64,000 nucleotides of DNA from Crambe crambe (lineage: Eukaryota; Porifera; Demospongiae; Poecilosclerida; Crambeidae), in assembly GCA_963924555.1 (NCBI GenBank), contig OZ004587.1, forward strand, positions 6,216,075 through 6,280,074, in the 5' to 3' direction. The first letter of the stretch is position 1, and each line of letters begins with the position of its first letter. A program made the translations under genes and the position numbers. Below the pieces are notes generated by a model. The model had not been told where the DNA came from. It saw only the letters and a program-made list of their open reading frames with translations, and made no database searches. Positions 47,508 through 60,400 of the stretch are shown here, one piece after another.

Positions 47508-49106
47508 TCTAGCTAGTTTATTTTTGTTATAGTCATAATAAGCATTTTATATTTGTAAGTCATAAAAAATATGTTTTGAAAGGGTTAGTGTCTGCATAGC
47601 ACCCATGATTGAGGTGCAGTTCCCTCGCTGCACTGTCGCTGATAGTCTCTGTATCAAGTACTCACAAGATCTTACTTGTTTTGTTAGTTTGTTTGTTTTT
47701 GCACAGTATTTGGATTTAATCAAACAGAGTTCAGGGGACTGGAATGACGAGAGAGTTATGCTGTTGAGATTGGCTTCTTACGAGGCAGACCTAGTGGAGT
47801 AGTCATCGCAACACTTACACTGAATTTCGGAACTGCAGGTAATTTCATTCATGTGTTCATGAGCCCAATGGTTTTCTGAGAAAGAAATAGTCGTACATAA
47901 CTCATTACTATTGCATTTATGTAGCTACAGCATTTGTTTTTTTTTTTTGTTTTTTTGTATTACACAGGGAGAAATGATGTCCAGTTAGGTACCACTTTTA
48001 TAAGGATTTTCCCAAGCGATCAACATCCAAGACAACTGGTTACATTTTCATTACTTGTTGATTCAATTGCTCAAGAACTGGATGAGACATTCACCATCAC
48101 TTTCACTATAACTACCCCTAATTTTGGAAGCATTAGCCCCCCACCGATAATCAGGGACACACTCCAGGGAACAATAGTGGATCGTAATGGTACGTATGTA
48201 TCCCACTTAGACAATGATCACATACACATGATTATAATGGTAGGAGAGAGAGATTGCAGTATACTTATCTGGTGCTGTGGTATAGTGGAACCTGACTTAA
48301 TGGTCACCTGAGTTAGCAAGTCACCTACATTATACTGATCAATGTTTGATAAAATGTAGAGGTAGCTGTGTAAAAGAGCCACCTCTCATTCAATCACTCT
48401 GGTTCCACTGCATCCTGACTTCTAGCTCTAAAGTATAGATTCTTGTATCTTTGAATTATAAACTGCTAGGTATAGCTGGTGTGTAATCATTATAGGCAAG
48501 AGAATTTATAGCTGAAACTAGCTATTGAGATCCTTGAATTCAAAGTTTCAAATTATAGCTACCAATAGCTAATGTCTGAATCATATTATACTAATCTTTA
48601 AATTTTTAGAGGTTTTTTTTTCAATTTATGTCTGATGATTATCTGAGAAATGAAAATCAGCTGATTATGCCAGTCCTGGTGGCAAAAGATCCAAGTCAGA
48701 GACTTGCAAATCCAATCACATTAAGAGTAACTCCATTGACAATTAATGAAGCAGTGCGAAGGGGTATCGTTGAAGACACAATTGTTCCCAATAATGAAAT
48801 ATCTCCAAACAGAGCACGTAAGATAATTTTATAGCCCGTTGCCATGGTAACGGACCGATTTACATGGATTTATAAATGTGATACAGTGCATGTAATTGTA
48901 GCCTGGGGTGGTGTTTACAGGGAAAAGTTAGATATAGATTCTGCAAAGTTGATATTGCACATTGCACTTTTAAGGAGTTGTGACTAGACTGAAAGGTGAG
49001 TATGTGACAGTATAGAGTTCTGTCCTTATACTAACTACTCTCAGAAAAGAATTTTAATTGAACACGGTGCGCACGCTATAATGATATTCATTGACCACAT
49101 TCCACA

Positions 49107-49550
49107 TTTCAAACCCAACAAGCTTTTCAGAGAGTAGCCAGCATAAAAGGCAAAACTTGCGAGCTGTGTAACAGCGTGGCTGGTATTCTGCACTAGCTGC
49201 CCTACTTGCCATTCAGCGTCCAACCATAATTATGATGCTGTGCCCCTACCTTACGTGGGCAAGTTAAAGCACAGTGAGTGGGTGGGTTATAGAGTGAAAG
49301 ATAGTTCGGTACCATACGAATCACGACGTTGAAGTGGGATGGCCATATTCTTGTAAGCAGCCAAAAAGTAGCTACATCGCTATAGAGACAGAAGCACTGA
49401 GCATGCGTAGTACACTCGCGCGGGCTATAAAATAGTTATTAACCGCGCGCGTGCGGTTTGTAGTGAATTATAAACACTCGCCCCTGGCTTAAGCGCTTAT
49501 AATTCGACTACAAACCTAGCGCTTGGTTAATAACTATTACATAAGCCCTC
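49107..49550 (-). mobile_element. Inverted, truncated copy of the Helitron 5' end
   Basis: Read on the - strand, this matches 6286-6728: palindrome, leader with TATGGTTGGA, and first part of the transcribed region to GGGTTTGAAA. Homology stops there, before the coding repeats. It differs by scattered substitutions and has a different loop in the palindrome, so it is an older, separate insertion. The adjoining 48818-49106 has no recognised feature beyond CCGTTGCCATGGTAACGG, a short palindrome. Confidence 0.75.
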
Positions 49551-49907
49551 ATTTTTATAACATGGGGACAGGGCTAACTTCGTTACAATTAACGTATCTA
49601 CGTATACAAAGGTCCAAAAAAGGAGTGATGTAATAATCTATTATGATGATTACTCTAGATCAGCACAATGTTGTAGCCTCGTATATACTTGTAGTGAGAC
49701 CTTTTGTACTATGTACTGTTGGTAATATGTAATCATGTAGTTAGCTATTAGTGATGTCATGTTATGTCATGTTGTATCACGGGACTTGAGTTATATACCA
49801 TATGCTGTGTGCTTTCTCTATCATTATATCTTAATTAATCTATTGAGTAATTGCCTAATACTACATGGTGGCAGCGGTGTCAAACCTCTACAAACAATAT
49901 TTCTAAG

Positions 49908-51140
49908 ATGTCAAGATCGCCAACCCCAACTCCTGTAACAGTGGACCCCCCAACAGTCAGGCCTAAGACTGACCATGTGATGATAACCACAACCTATCAA
50001 GTAGCACCTCCCGAGACCTTTAGCTTTAAGCCAGATGAGTGGCCAAAGTGGATACGTCGTTTTGAACGATTCAGGAAAGCGTCCGGGTTGGATACCAAAG
50101 ATGAGGAAGCACAGGTCAATACTCTCATATATTCAATGGGTGACAAGGCCGATGACATTTTCCGATCGCTAAATTTATCAGAGGATGATAAAAAAGCATA
50201 CGAACAAGTAAAGGCAAAATTTGACAATCATTTTGTGAAAAAAAGAAATATAATCTATGAGAGAGCGAAGTTTAACATGAGGAAACAAGAAAGAGGTGAA
50301 GGAGTCGATTCCTTCATCACTGCATTGTATGCTCTAGCAGAACACTGCACATATGGTGTCCTCCATGATGAGATGATCAGAGACAGATTGGTGGTGGGGA
50401 TAAGCAATGCCAAGTTATCAGAAAAACTGCAGTTGGACCCCTCACTGACATTGGAAAAAGCCATCACACAAGCAAGATAGAGTGAAGCTGTACATCAGCA
50501 ACAATCTCTAGTCAGAGGGAAAGCATTAGAAGTATCTGACCTCCCTATTGGAGCTATCCAAAGGAGAAAAAGCTATTCCCAGAAAAGTTATACCCACAAG
50601 GTGAAACCCTCGAACAGTGATAAGCAATCATCTTGTTACAGATGTGGGAAATCACCCCTTCATGACAGACAACACTGCCCAGCACGAGATGTCAGCTGCC
50701 GAAAATGTGGTAAGAAAGGACATTATCAATCAGTGTGCCGAACTTCCACAAAGGTTGACAACATTCACCAGAGTGGCAGCAGCAATAATGCAGATGCCTT
50801 CCTCGGGGCAGTAACAACAGATCCAAAAGAAGACACTTGGGAAGCTACCGTAAAGATTAATGAAACACCTGCCAAATTTCAAATTGATACTGGAGCTGAG
50901 GTAACTGCAATTTCGAAAACTTTGCATAAGACCATCGGAAGTCCTCCATTATCATCACCAGGAAGAGTACTGAAAGGTCCCAGTAATAGTAACCTTCCAG
51001 TCCTCGGAAAATTCACAGCAACACTGAAAAGAGGTGACAAGAAAACTGATCAGAGTCTCTATGTGGTGAAGAATCTCCACAGACCTCTCCTTGGACGACC
51101 AGCAATTGAAAACTTGGGAGTTATTAGCACGAATCAATAA
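49908..51140 (+). pseudogene. Retrotransposon gag-protease, with in-frame TAG
   Basis: One frame runs from ATG 49908 through a capsid-like region (FKPDEWPKWIRRFERF) and is stopped by TAG at 50478-50480. It continues in the same frame through two zinc knuckles (CYRCGK..., CRKCGKKGHYQSVC) and an aspartic protease core DTGAEVTAI with LLGRPAIENL, ending at 51138-51140. The stop may be a point mutation. The protease end marks the deletion junction with integrase. Confidence 0.85.
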
Positions 51141-52098
51141 CATTGCCAAAGATCACCATGATCCAGTGCAGAAAGTTGCAACTGACCTGTTCGAGTTCAA
51201 ACAAAGATCGTATTTGTTAGTAGTTGACTACTACTCCCGATTCATAGAGATTGCTCTCCTGAATGGCACTTCAGCAGACACAGTCATCCAACACACTAAA
51301 AGCATTTTTGCTAGATATGGCATCCCAGAAGTCGTCATATCTGATAATGGACCACAGTTCAGTTCAGAAGCTTATCGGAAATTTTCCAACAATTATCTAT
51401 TTAAACACATTACTAGTAGCCCTTACTATCCGAGAAGTAATGGAGAAGCAGAACGAGCCGTTGCAACAATCAAGAGCTTATTTAAAAAAGAGGATGACCC
51501 ATATTTAGCCCTGTTAGCATACAGGTCAACACCACTTCAGAATGGATACAGTCCATCGGAACTATTGATGTGCAGAAAAATAAAATCTCTCATTCCAATC
51601 ACAAGAGAACAGCTAATACCAACCATTCCAGATGCTACATCATTGAGAATTCGAGACAAAAAGATTAAAGAAAGACAGAAGAGAAATTTTGATGATCATC
51701 ATGGTGTGAGAAACAGCTCTCAGTTAAATCCTGAAGACAGAGTTTGGATTCGAGATCAGAGAGTATCTGCACAAGTCAACACCGAAGTAGCCCCACGATC
51801 TTATGAAGTATCTACTTCGAATGGCAGCATTGTAAGAAGAAACAGAAAGGATTTAATTCTATTGCCATTATCATTACAAGAGAATAGTGATGAGAGTTCA
51901 GACGAATTGGATCAAGAACTACTAGAAGTCCCAGAAGTTGATCCATCTGACTCAGAACCAGCTGTTGAGATTACAGAGCCAACTACACTTGCAACAAATA
52001 CTCAACCAAAGACAACTGAACTCCAAGCTGACCCTCCTCTACGTAGGAGCACACGAATCCGCCATCCTCCTCAATATTACGATTCAAGTTGGACTTGA
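51091..52098 (+). pseudogene. Retrotransposon integrase core
   Basis: From about 51120 the frame reads ATDLFEF, VVDYYSRFIEIA, SDNGPQFSSEAYRKF and RSNGEAERAV, giving the D, D, E residues of a retroviral-type integrase core. The N-terminal HHCC domain is absent because of the upstream deletion. An acidic, Ser-rich tail ends in RRSTRIRHPPQYY, the common gypsy C-terminal motif. It overlaps the protease frame in a different frame. Confidence 0.85.
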
Positions 52099-52298
52099 AG
52101 AGGGGAGATGTAGCGAGACCTTTTGTACTATGTACTGTTGTATTTGTGTGGTAATATGTAATCATGTAGTTAGCTATTAGTGATGTCATGTTATGTCATG
52201 TTGTATCACGGGACTTGAGTTATATATACCATATGCTGTGTGCTTTCTCTATCATATCTTAATTAATCTATTGAGTAATTGCCTAATACTACAATACT

Positions 52299-52610
52299 CA
52301 GGCCCATTTTTTGCTTGATTATTTTTTTGTTGCCCTGGTGCACATGTGCAACAAGGGGTTAAGCAGATTCACTATATATATATATAGTTACATATACTTC
52401 TAACGGACCCTCCCAGAAACGGACGACCTCCACAACCATCAAAGCACTGATTGAACTTACCATTATTATTTAAAACCTCCATGAAATGGACTGCCTCCGA
52501 ATTCCGGACAACGGACACTGCTCGATGTCCAAAGAATATAAAATAGCAGACATTATAGGCCACACCCATAGATTACTTGCTAAACAAGCGCATGAATAAT
52601 TAGTATATGT
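52299..52610. other. Non-coding stretch right of the LTR element
   Basis: It holds a palindromic motif GGTGCACATGTGCAACAAGGGG (52339-52361) and an (AT)n run at 52371-52386. A closely patterned motif (CGCATGCGCAGCAAGGGG) is at about 26980-27000. No gene seen. Confidence 0.4.
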
Positions 52611-52611
52611 A

Positions 52612-52762
52612 ATAGCATGGTTAGCTGTGGTATTTGGGATTAATAGCCTATTAATCCCAAGTACCACAGCATGAGTAATGCAGGGGTAATAGCACAAGGC
52701 GAAGCCTAGTGCTATTTACTGCATTACAAGTGCCAAAATACCACAGCTAACCATGCTAGGTA
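52612..52762. repeat. Branched palindrome (three-way junction)
   Basis: Outer arms CATGGTTAGCTGTGGTATTT and AATACCACAGCTAACCATG enclose two inner hairpins: GGATTAATAGCCTATTAATCC and GTAATGCAG...CTGCATTAC. The second has GGCGAAGCC in its loop region (52698-52706). 52763-53634 shows only AT-rich intron-like DNA, with no gene found. Confidence 0.65.
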
Positions 52763-53733
52763 TCACATGCTAGCTAATAGTATACTGTTCACAATAGCCA
52801 AAGTACGTAGTACAACAAGTAGTACAAAGTAGTACGTAGGTCTTCTTCTGCTTCTGGCTAACTTAGCCCATCAAAAATGTCTGTATTTCTGGGCAGAAGA
52901 AGGAATAAGGCCAAACTAGTAGTTTTCTTGTAGCTAGTACTTAGTTGGTTGTTATTTTCATAGCTAGTAGTTAGTGGTTGTTTCTGCATGTAACGAAGGA
53001 TTTTAGCCTATTACACTTTAGCCAATTACATGCATGCCATAGCACCACTTAGCCCACTATTACAAAACGTAGCCCACTATTACAGATTTCATTAAAATAG
53101 ATGTAGTTTACTATACAAATGAAATAGCTACAATAAACTATGACATATGTAGCTAGAGCAAGATAAGGAAAAACTCCGAGATAAGAACAAAGGTTTTTTC
53201 CCCCAACTGTCCTCTATTTTGAGGTTCCACTGTATGTCTGTGGCAGAATATTTTGTAATAACTAGCTACTAAAATATACTTATTGCTAGCATATACTTAC
53301 TATGTTTTCTTGAAGCCATAACGCTGATACCATAAAGAAAACTCTCTTGGTGGCTTGAATGCATATTTTTCTTACTGGCTCTGCCTCCAAGGCTATCTGT
53401 TTATTTGATCCTTCCGGATATAGCTTAAATATTTTATGCGTTAAAATTACCAGTTGAACAGGCTTATTTTTTTGTTTTTTGTTTTTTGGCAAGTGTAAAT
53501 CTATCCCAATCTGAAATGGCATGGCATGCCTATTTGTATTTTAATTGAAGATAACGAACATGAAACCAGCCCCCTTAATTGCTCTTAACATTTTCACATT
53601 CATCAATGATTGTTTTTGATCCATCCTTACACAGAGGAGGAAGACTTTGATGGCACTGTGATCGACATCACTTACCCTGTTGATGAAGGTTTAGCTTCAT
53701 CAATAGCGAATGTGAGGGCATCTATCCCTGTGT

Positions 53734-54454
53734 ACTGTAGCTATACCCTAGCTACAAAGCAAATGATAGATCCATCAGTTTGAGTTAGGACTATACAGTC
53801 ACTTCCCGATTCAAAGTTCCATCTATTACTCTGAATGTGACTGCAGTATACCTCCATTGACTTACTGAGAGCTATCATCATTCGGCAATTAACTTGACGC
53901 TCGCGCGCGCTAATTGAGTTTATTAGATTGGTGATCCTTCCGTTCGCAGTAAAGCAAGCGGACTGCTATAAGGTGAGTATTACTATATGTAAGTACTGCA
54001 CTGTCAGTGCAGCTACTTTAGCAAAGAAAATGTCGACTTATTTGATAATACACTGAATGTGTCAGCCTGACAAACTTTAGGTGTCTTTATAGCTACAAGT
54101 CAAGGTTTACCTTATAGCTAGCTAGTACAAATTATCCATTTGTGAAAAAAAAAGCTATTGAGGACATTCACATGGGCTGTAGCTATGTGCAAATACATCC
54201 TGCAGCTAAATACATAATTTATATGGTTTATATGCTTCACTACTGCTAGCTAATTCCTTAGTTTATACAAATATGATTCGAAATAGCTAATTGCTATAGC
54301 TAATGTGGTCAAACTAGGGTCTAGCTAGTATGTATGTATGTACTGTATGTAGCTATACCCAGCTAGCTAATATATGTGTTTAATCACAGTTTTGGAAATC
54401 AAAAATTAACTTTTCATCTTGAGTGTCGGTGCATCATCAAGGGCTGGAGTTAAT
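53734..54454 (+). other. Diverged upstream region of gene 5
   Basis: No coding sequence seen. It lacks the GC-box block of the other copies. A CpG-rich stretch (CGCTCGCGCGCGC, about 53900) precedes CGCAGTAAAGCAAGCGG and a possible donor AAG-GTGAGTATT at 53973. A possible acceptor (AATCACAG) ends at 54389, joining to a leader before the ATG at 54455. This suggests the same UTR-intron plan with a replaced promoter. Confidence 0.35.
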
Positions 54455-57400
54455 ATGGCCCACACTACAACAGCTGTGTTTTTTCTACTTGCCATTACAG
54501 GTAATAATTTATTATTAATGTTTGAAGCTCAGCAACTGCATGTATGTGAGTAGTATTTCATTATTGAATTACAACTGCATGGCTACCATATTAATTGACC
54601 ACAAGACTTCAATGATCACGCACAAGAGAGATATCCTACTTTGTAGTCTTGTTGCTGTTTCTTTTCATGATGACTGGAAAAAGGCATGAGGGTACATGAA
54701 TAACAAGTGGGTGATGGACAGGAAACTACATATGGTGGGTACCATACTCTTTAGAGTGACCCTATTTTTGAAGCAATAGGTATGATTTTCAAGTAGCTAG
54801 CGCAGAGGTGTTGGAAGCAAGATTTGATTGATCAAGCCCAAAATTGAAACATAATCCACTGAAGTTCTATTATTCAGGCATCATAAGTAGGACACTTTCT
54901 TAAGTTATTGATTGATAGCCACATAATAATTAACCTTGTTTTTCCCAAAATATTGGTCAGGCCTGGGCCTGACTGGCCTTACCTGTTCCACTGCCTATGT
55001 AGCTAGTATTTTTATTCAGTTAGTAACAGAAGATAGCAAAATGAAACATGTAGCTACGTAGTAATGATCCTCTTCCTGTAATAATTCCATTAGCCAGTAA
55101 TTGTTCTTGACTATGCAGTGACTGTGAAGTCCCAGGACCCTGTGGGTAAGCAATGACTCAAATTAAAGTGCATAGTACTACTGATATAATAGTAGCTAAT
55201 TTATGATTTCAAATTGCTAGTCTGAAATTGTCTTCTCAATGTAATAACTTTAATGCTATAAGTAGCTACATATAATAGTTGTGTACAGCAGAGCTCTATA
55301 ATCTGTTAGTAGATAAACACCTGGATGTTCGACTATGCTAGCAAAAAAATTTTTTTGCAGTGTTTGGATTCAATCAAACAGAATTTAGGGGACTGGAAGG
55401 AGGAGCGAGGAAAGCTGTTGAGGTTGGCTTCTTATCAGGTGGCTCTCCTTCAGTAGTTATTGCTGTAATTTCACTGAATTTCGGGACTGCAGGTAATAAG
55501 TATTATAAATTTTATGTGTACATGAGCCTCATTATAGTAAATAGTTTTCTGTAGATTTGTTTTTTTTTCTTATGATCGTTTAATTATACAGGAAGAAGTG
55601 ATGTACAGTTAGGTACCACTTTTGTAAGGATATTTCCTGGCCCACCAAATCAAAGACAACTGGTTACATTTTCATTACTTGTTGATTCAACTGCTCAAGA
55701 ACTGGATGAGACATTCAACATCACTTTCACTATAGCTACCCCTAACCCCCCACCAGTAACCAGCAATGTGCTCCAGGGAACAATAGTGGATCGTAATGGT
55801 ATGTATATCCCACTTGATCAATAAGCACACGGCACACAGAATAGTGGTAGGAGTGAGGAAGGATTGCAATGGTTATAGCACTGTGGGATGAGTGCACTTG
55901 CTCAGTTTATCCATGCAAGGTCATTACGAAAAGAATGTACTGTAGGTATGAGCTATAAACTTATCAGCCAAGTTATAATAATAATATATGTATACTAGCC
56001 TGAAGCTGTGGTACGTTTGAATCTGACTTAAAGGTCAGAATGTGGGCACATTACCAAGTGACAATACCCAGATTTGACTCAATTCAGTATGGAGCCTTCG
56101 TAGCTACGTAGCTATAGAGTTCTCTATGATAATAATCTAGAGGTCACTGTGTATAAGGGCCACCTCTGTATATCGGCCACTTTGGGCAAACTTCAGGTAT
56201 AGCTAGGGAAAATCTTGAGCTGAAACAGCTAGTTATCTAAAGATTCATGAGTTTAAGTTAGCTACGAAATATTTCTTAATTCTAGAAGTTTTTTTTCAAT
56301 TTACGGGGGATGACTATTCGATAAACGAAAGTCAGCTGATTATGCCAGTGCTGGTGGCAAAAGATCCAAGTCAGAGGCTTGCAAATCCGGTCAAATTAAG
56401 AGTAACTCCATTGACAGTTGCTGAAGCAGTGGCAAGGGGTATTGTTAAAGATTCAATTGTTCCTAATAATAACTTCTCTCCAAACAGAGCACGTAAGTCA
56501 TAGAATTAATGTTCATTGCACAAGAGCCCTCATATTTAATTTCAATTGGTCTCTACATAATAAAATACCTAAACTCCATGCTTAATAGATTTGAAAAATA
56601 ACATGAATTGCAGTATTTTTCTTTTTCTTCTTCTTTTTCAAACTCGAGCAAATGTAGCTGTTCTTACCAAGCAATTTGTCACATGTCACTTTTTTATCAC
56701 AGAGGAGGCAGACTTTAATGGCACTGTGATTGAAATCACTTACCCTGTTGATGAAGGTTTACCTTCACCAATAGCAAATGTGAGGGCATCTATCCCTGTG
56801 GTGGATGACACAATCGATGAGGCAGACGAACAACAATTTATAGCTTTTTTGGAGGTCACTGATGCCATCAACCTTGGTTATGTATACAATTCAGTTTGCA
56901 ATACCACCATCTGTAGAATTAATGATGATGATTGTAAGTAGGTTCTAAGCTAAGATTGTGGACTAGTAAGTATGTGGCTACATTAATTTTATGTATGAAT
57001 TATTTATACAATAGTTTTGTACCCTGAATTACTTTTGAACTCATAAATTTTGGCCCCTGATAATATTAGCTACTACCTTAAATTGGGGGGGGGGGGGGGG
57101 GGGGGAGGGGAGGGGGGAGGGGAGAGAGAGAAAGTAGGACATCCTTTTTTGCAAATTGGCTTGCAAGAATAGACACACAGTAAAGAATGCTTGGAATGTA
57201 ATTCAACTGATATATTAGATAAGCTGTTTCTCCAGCTTTGAGCATTTTTACCTGGGCACAAGAAAGAGCTGGGTTACCAAGTAACCTTTTTCTGAATCTC
57301 TAAAACAGGATGGGGCACAATTAGGTTCGGTTGTTTTTCAGATATGTACCAGTTAGATCTATCTACAGTCCAGGTTGTGTTCACTCAAAGCTTGAAGAAT

Positions 57401-60400
57401 AGTGCCTTCACTGAAAGTCTATGAAACAATAATTAAGGATGTCTGACCCCCACCCCCTTAAATTATGGTCATAGTCATAGACCGTGCCCTCAAACTTACA
57501 ATGATATGTAGTTATTCTTATACAACATAGCTCTTCAGATTGGTTTTCAGCTGCAATCATACAACTTCACTGAGCCTAGAGGCAGACGTGTGGTTACTGA
57601 TGTGATCATACTGAAAGAAAATAATGTTGTATCTGAACAAACATATTCAGTGATTATTACTCCTTCGACTCCTGCTAATCCTCTTTTGAATGCTGCTACA
57701 CTAGAACCTGTTGGTGGTGGAATTTATGATTACAGTCTTGGACAAGCTGGACAAACTTTTTCAGTACAAGATATTGAGCCTGATCAACAGAGTGTAATAT
57801 TTCCCTTTATTCTGAATGGTGATACGTTTCCAGAAGGATTAGAATCCTTTCAAGCAACTATTACACCCTCTGAAGGATTTCCTACCTATGGAACTCCAAC
57901 TACCCTCTTCACTACCACTTTAATTAATATCATAGATGATGATAGTAAGTTCAAAGCAATAATTTCCATGATCCTTTCCATTTAATTTTCTTAATTTTTA
58001 GTTGCCGTCGTCGGATTTGAGCGGCCAGAATACTTTGTTAATGAGACTGAGGGTTTTGTAGAAATTTGTATCAATGTGACCAACCCACCAGCAACTGTTG
58101 ATCTTGTGTTTAATATTATCACAGAATACCAGACAAGGACAGGAACAGCAAGTAATAATTATAGAGGCACCACTTTGTGAATGAAAATTATATAATTAAA
58201 TACGTAGGTGGAGCTGATTTCACACAGGTTGGACCATTTACGGGGTTTAATCGATTTCCTGCCAACTCACCAATTCGCAAAGATTGCTTCAACATTACTA
58301 TTACTAATGATGCCACCTATGAAATTGATGAATCATTCACTCTCATCTTGAGGCAGGATCCATTTTCACCCCCAAGTTTCAGAATACTAATTCGACCCAA
58401 TACCACTATAGTCACTATCTCAGATGGAGTAGGTACTGTACATAATAATTACTTGTTACAGAATTCATTCCAGTGTATTTAATTTCTGATGCAGAGATTG
58501 TTATTGGATTTATTAATCCACCATATGTTGCTAATGAAAGGGATGGAGTGACTTTTATCAGATTTGGAGTAATAACTGGAAATTTACAAAGAGAAATATC
58601 TGTAGAGCTGTCTCTTTCCAGTGGATCAGCTATTCGTATGTCATTACTATAATTATTCTGCCAGAAAAAAAAAAGGGTGACCCAAATTTGAGTGAAATGG
58701 AGAACAAGTAAAGAAAAAACATTTATTCAAATAAATGAAAGTGATGACTATAATTAACTGGTCAAAAAAGAGATGAAACAAGATCTGAATAGATGAGATT
58801 ATGCAAGGATGAAGTCGAATGTGGGCACGTCACACCTAGTGACTGCACCCGGATTCAACTTCATCCTTGCATAATCTCATCTATTCAGATCTTGTTTAAT
58901 CTCTTTTTTGACCAGTTAATTATAGTCATCCCTACATCACTTTCATTTATTTGAATAAATGTTTTTTCTTTACTTGTTTCTTTCATTTTTTATTTATTTA
59001 TTTTATCCATCTCATTATAGCTAGCTAGCTACTTGTTATGCCAGGCCCATTATTTTTGTGATTTCTTTTTCAGGAGTCAGTGCTGTATATCTATAGCTTC
59101 TTTTTTTTTCCTTAAATTAACTACACATACCAGTTATACAATTAAAGTGTAGTCTCAGGCCTGGGATGCCTGGTAAACAATTTAGTGAGACTAAAGCCTT
59201 AAGTTCTAAATAGATACAGCTGAGCTGCTCAATCAGCCAGCCAGGTTTCGTTTCTAAATAATGTACACCTCACGGGAACTAGAGCATTACTTACTATTCA
59301 AAGTTTAAACGCTGTCCTTAGTACAGATAGCCTTGATTAGTTTTTTTGTTATGACCTCAGAAGAAATGGCTTTTAAGTTTAGTTTGAGAATTAACTTTGA
59401 GTGATCGAGTCATGGCAACTTCGTTGTTTACGCATGCGCGTTATGTTTAATGGCTTCTTCGTATAGTCTACTGTACTAAGATAGCGGCTTTTTTTTCTGA
59501 GTGAACTAGAGGCTAAACCAATGGGATGTGGACCTGATCCGAGTAAAATGGAGCAGATTCATATATAGAACATGGCCCAAGTGCGACCCAGTTTTTTTCC
59601 AGATCGTGCCATTATGAAGATTATGATTATGATTAAGAACAAGAAAATAAGAAATCATGAAAAAGTGCGCTTTTATTATTCCTTCATGTTGAGTCTTTCA
59701 GCCTCCAAAATTCTCCTGCATGATAAGAATGTACATAAAAGACAGAATAAGTAGTCATAGCAGCTACAACTTACTGTTTTCTAAGAAAATCCAACATTTG
59801 GTATTAGTCCTATGGAGGGTCATAGGTCATCCCTACATAGAGAGTGCTACCACGCTCTCTGATATAGGGAGGAGTTATGCATCTATCTATTAAATGCCAC
59901 CATGGTTCCATTAGCACAAATTATTTTTATGCTAATATTAATTGATGGTGCGAATATTAGCATGAAAAATAATAGACCAATAATTATGCTGATTAATCAC
60001 AGTTGGCAGTGATTTCATCTATCCTGGACCTCGAAGTTTTACTTTGAATGGGGCTAACAGTTTTATAACTGTCAATATCACACTTACCAATGATAATATA
60101 ATCGAACCCTCTGAGACATTTCAATCGAATCTGAGATTCCATGGTCCACCACCTGAACATGTGGCCATTCATCCTGCAACTGCACAAACTACAATATTGG
60201 ATGATGATAGTAAGTCACTATAGCTATCACAATGGTGTCATTTTCGTGTTTTAGCTATTAAACCATTTGTATATCAAAGCCACAAAATACACAAATATTT
60301 ACCCTATGAAAATTCCCTACTAGTTATAACATGCCTGGCTAACTTAAGTCTTTTGATGTGTGCACACGAGGGTGATGTGATAGTGCATACACGAGCTGAA

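Larger units (their letters stand above)
49690..52293 (+). mobile_element. LTR retrotransposon (Ty3/gypsy), internally deleted
   Basis: LTRs at 49690-49865 and 52109-52293 start TGTAG and end CTACA; the 5' LTR lacks 10 bp present in the 3' LTR. Target duplication ATACT (49685-49689 and 52294-52298). A primer-binding-site candidate TGGTGGCAGCGG follows the 5' LTR, and a polypurine tract GAAGAGGGGAGA (52097-52108) precedes the 3' LTR. Coding order is gag, zinc knuckles, protease, then integrase; RT, RNase H and the integrase zinc domain are missing. Confidence 0.9.
46013..53733 (+). pseudogene. Copy 4b: interrupted and truncated Calx-beta family copy
   Basis: Exons recognisable: signal 46013-46058, short exon 46620-46646, module A 47707-47838 and 47968-48189, first half of module B 48610-48817, and part of the second half of B 53635-53733. 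The 48610-48817 exon is 208 nt instead of 207 because a T run has nine Ts where gene 5 has eight; this puts a TGA in frame. The B remnant loses similarity after the codons for SIPV at about 53733, and no C-E, Cys-rich or FN3 exons follow before gene 5. Introns carry a 227-bp MITE (46251-46477), an antisense Ty3/gypsy fragment (46826-47507), and a 4.8-kb block with an inverted Helitron fragment and an LTR retrotransposon. It resembles gene 5 in its B module (EVFF start), so the pair probably shares an ancestor. Confidence 0.75.

Noticed and set aside
57073..57261. Reverse ORF ending in poly-Pro
   Set aside because: An artefact of the 21-G intronic run in gene 5.
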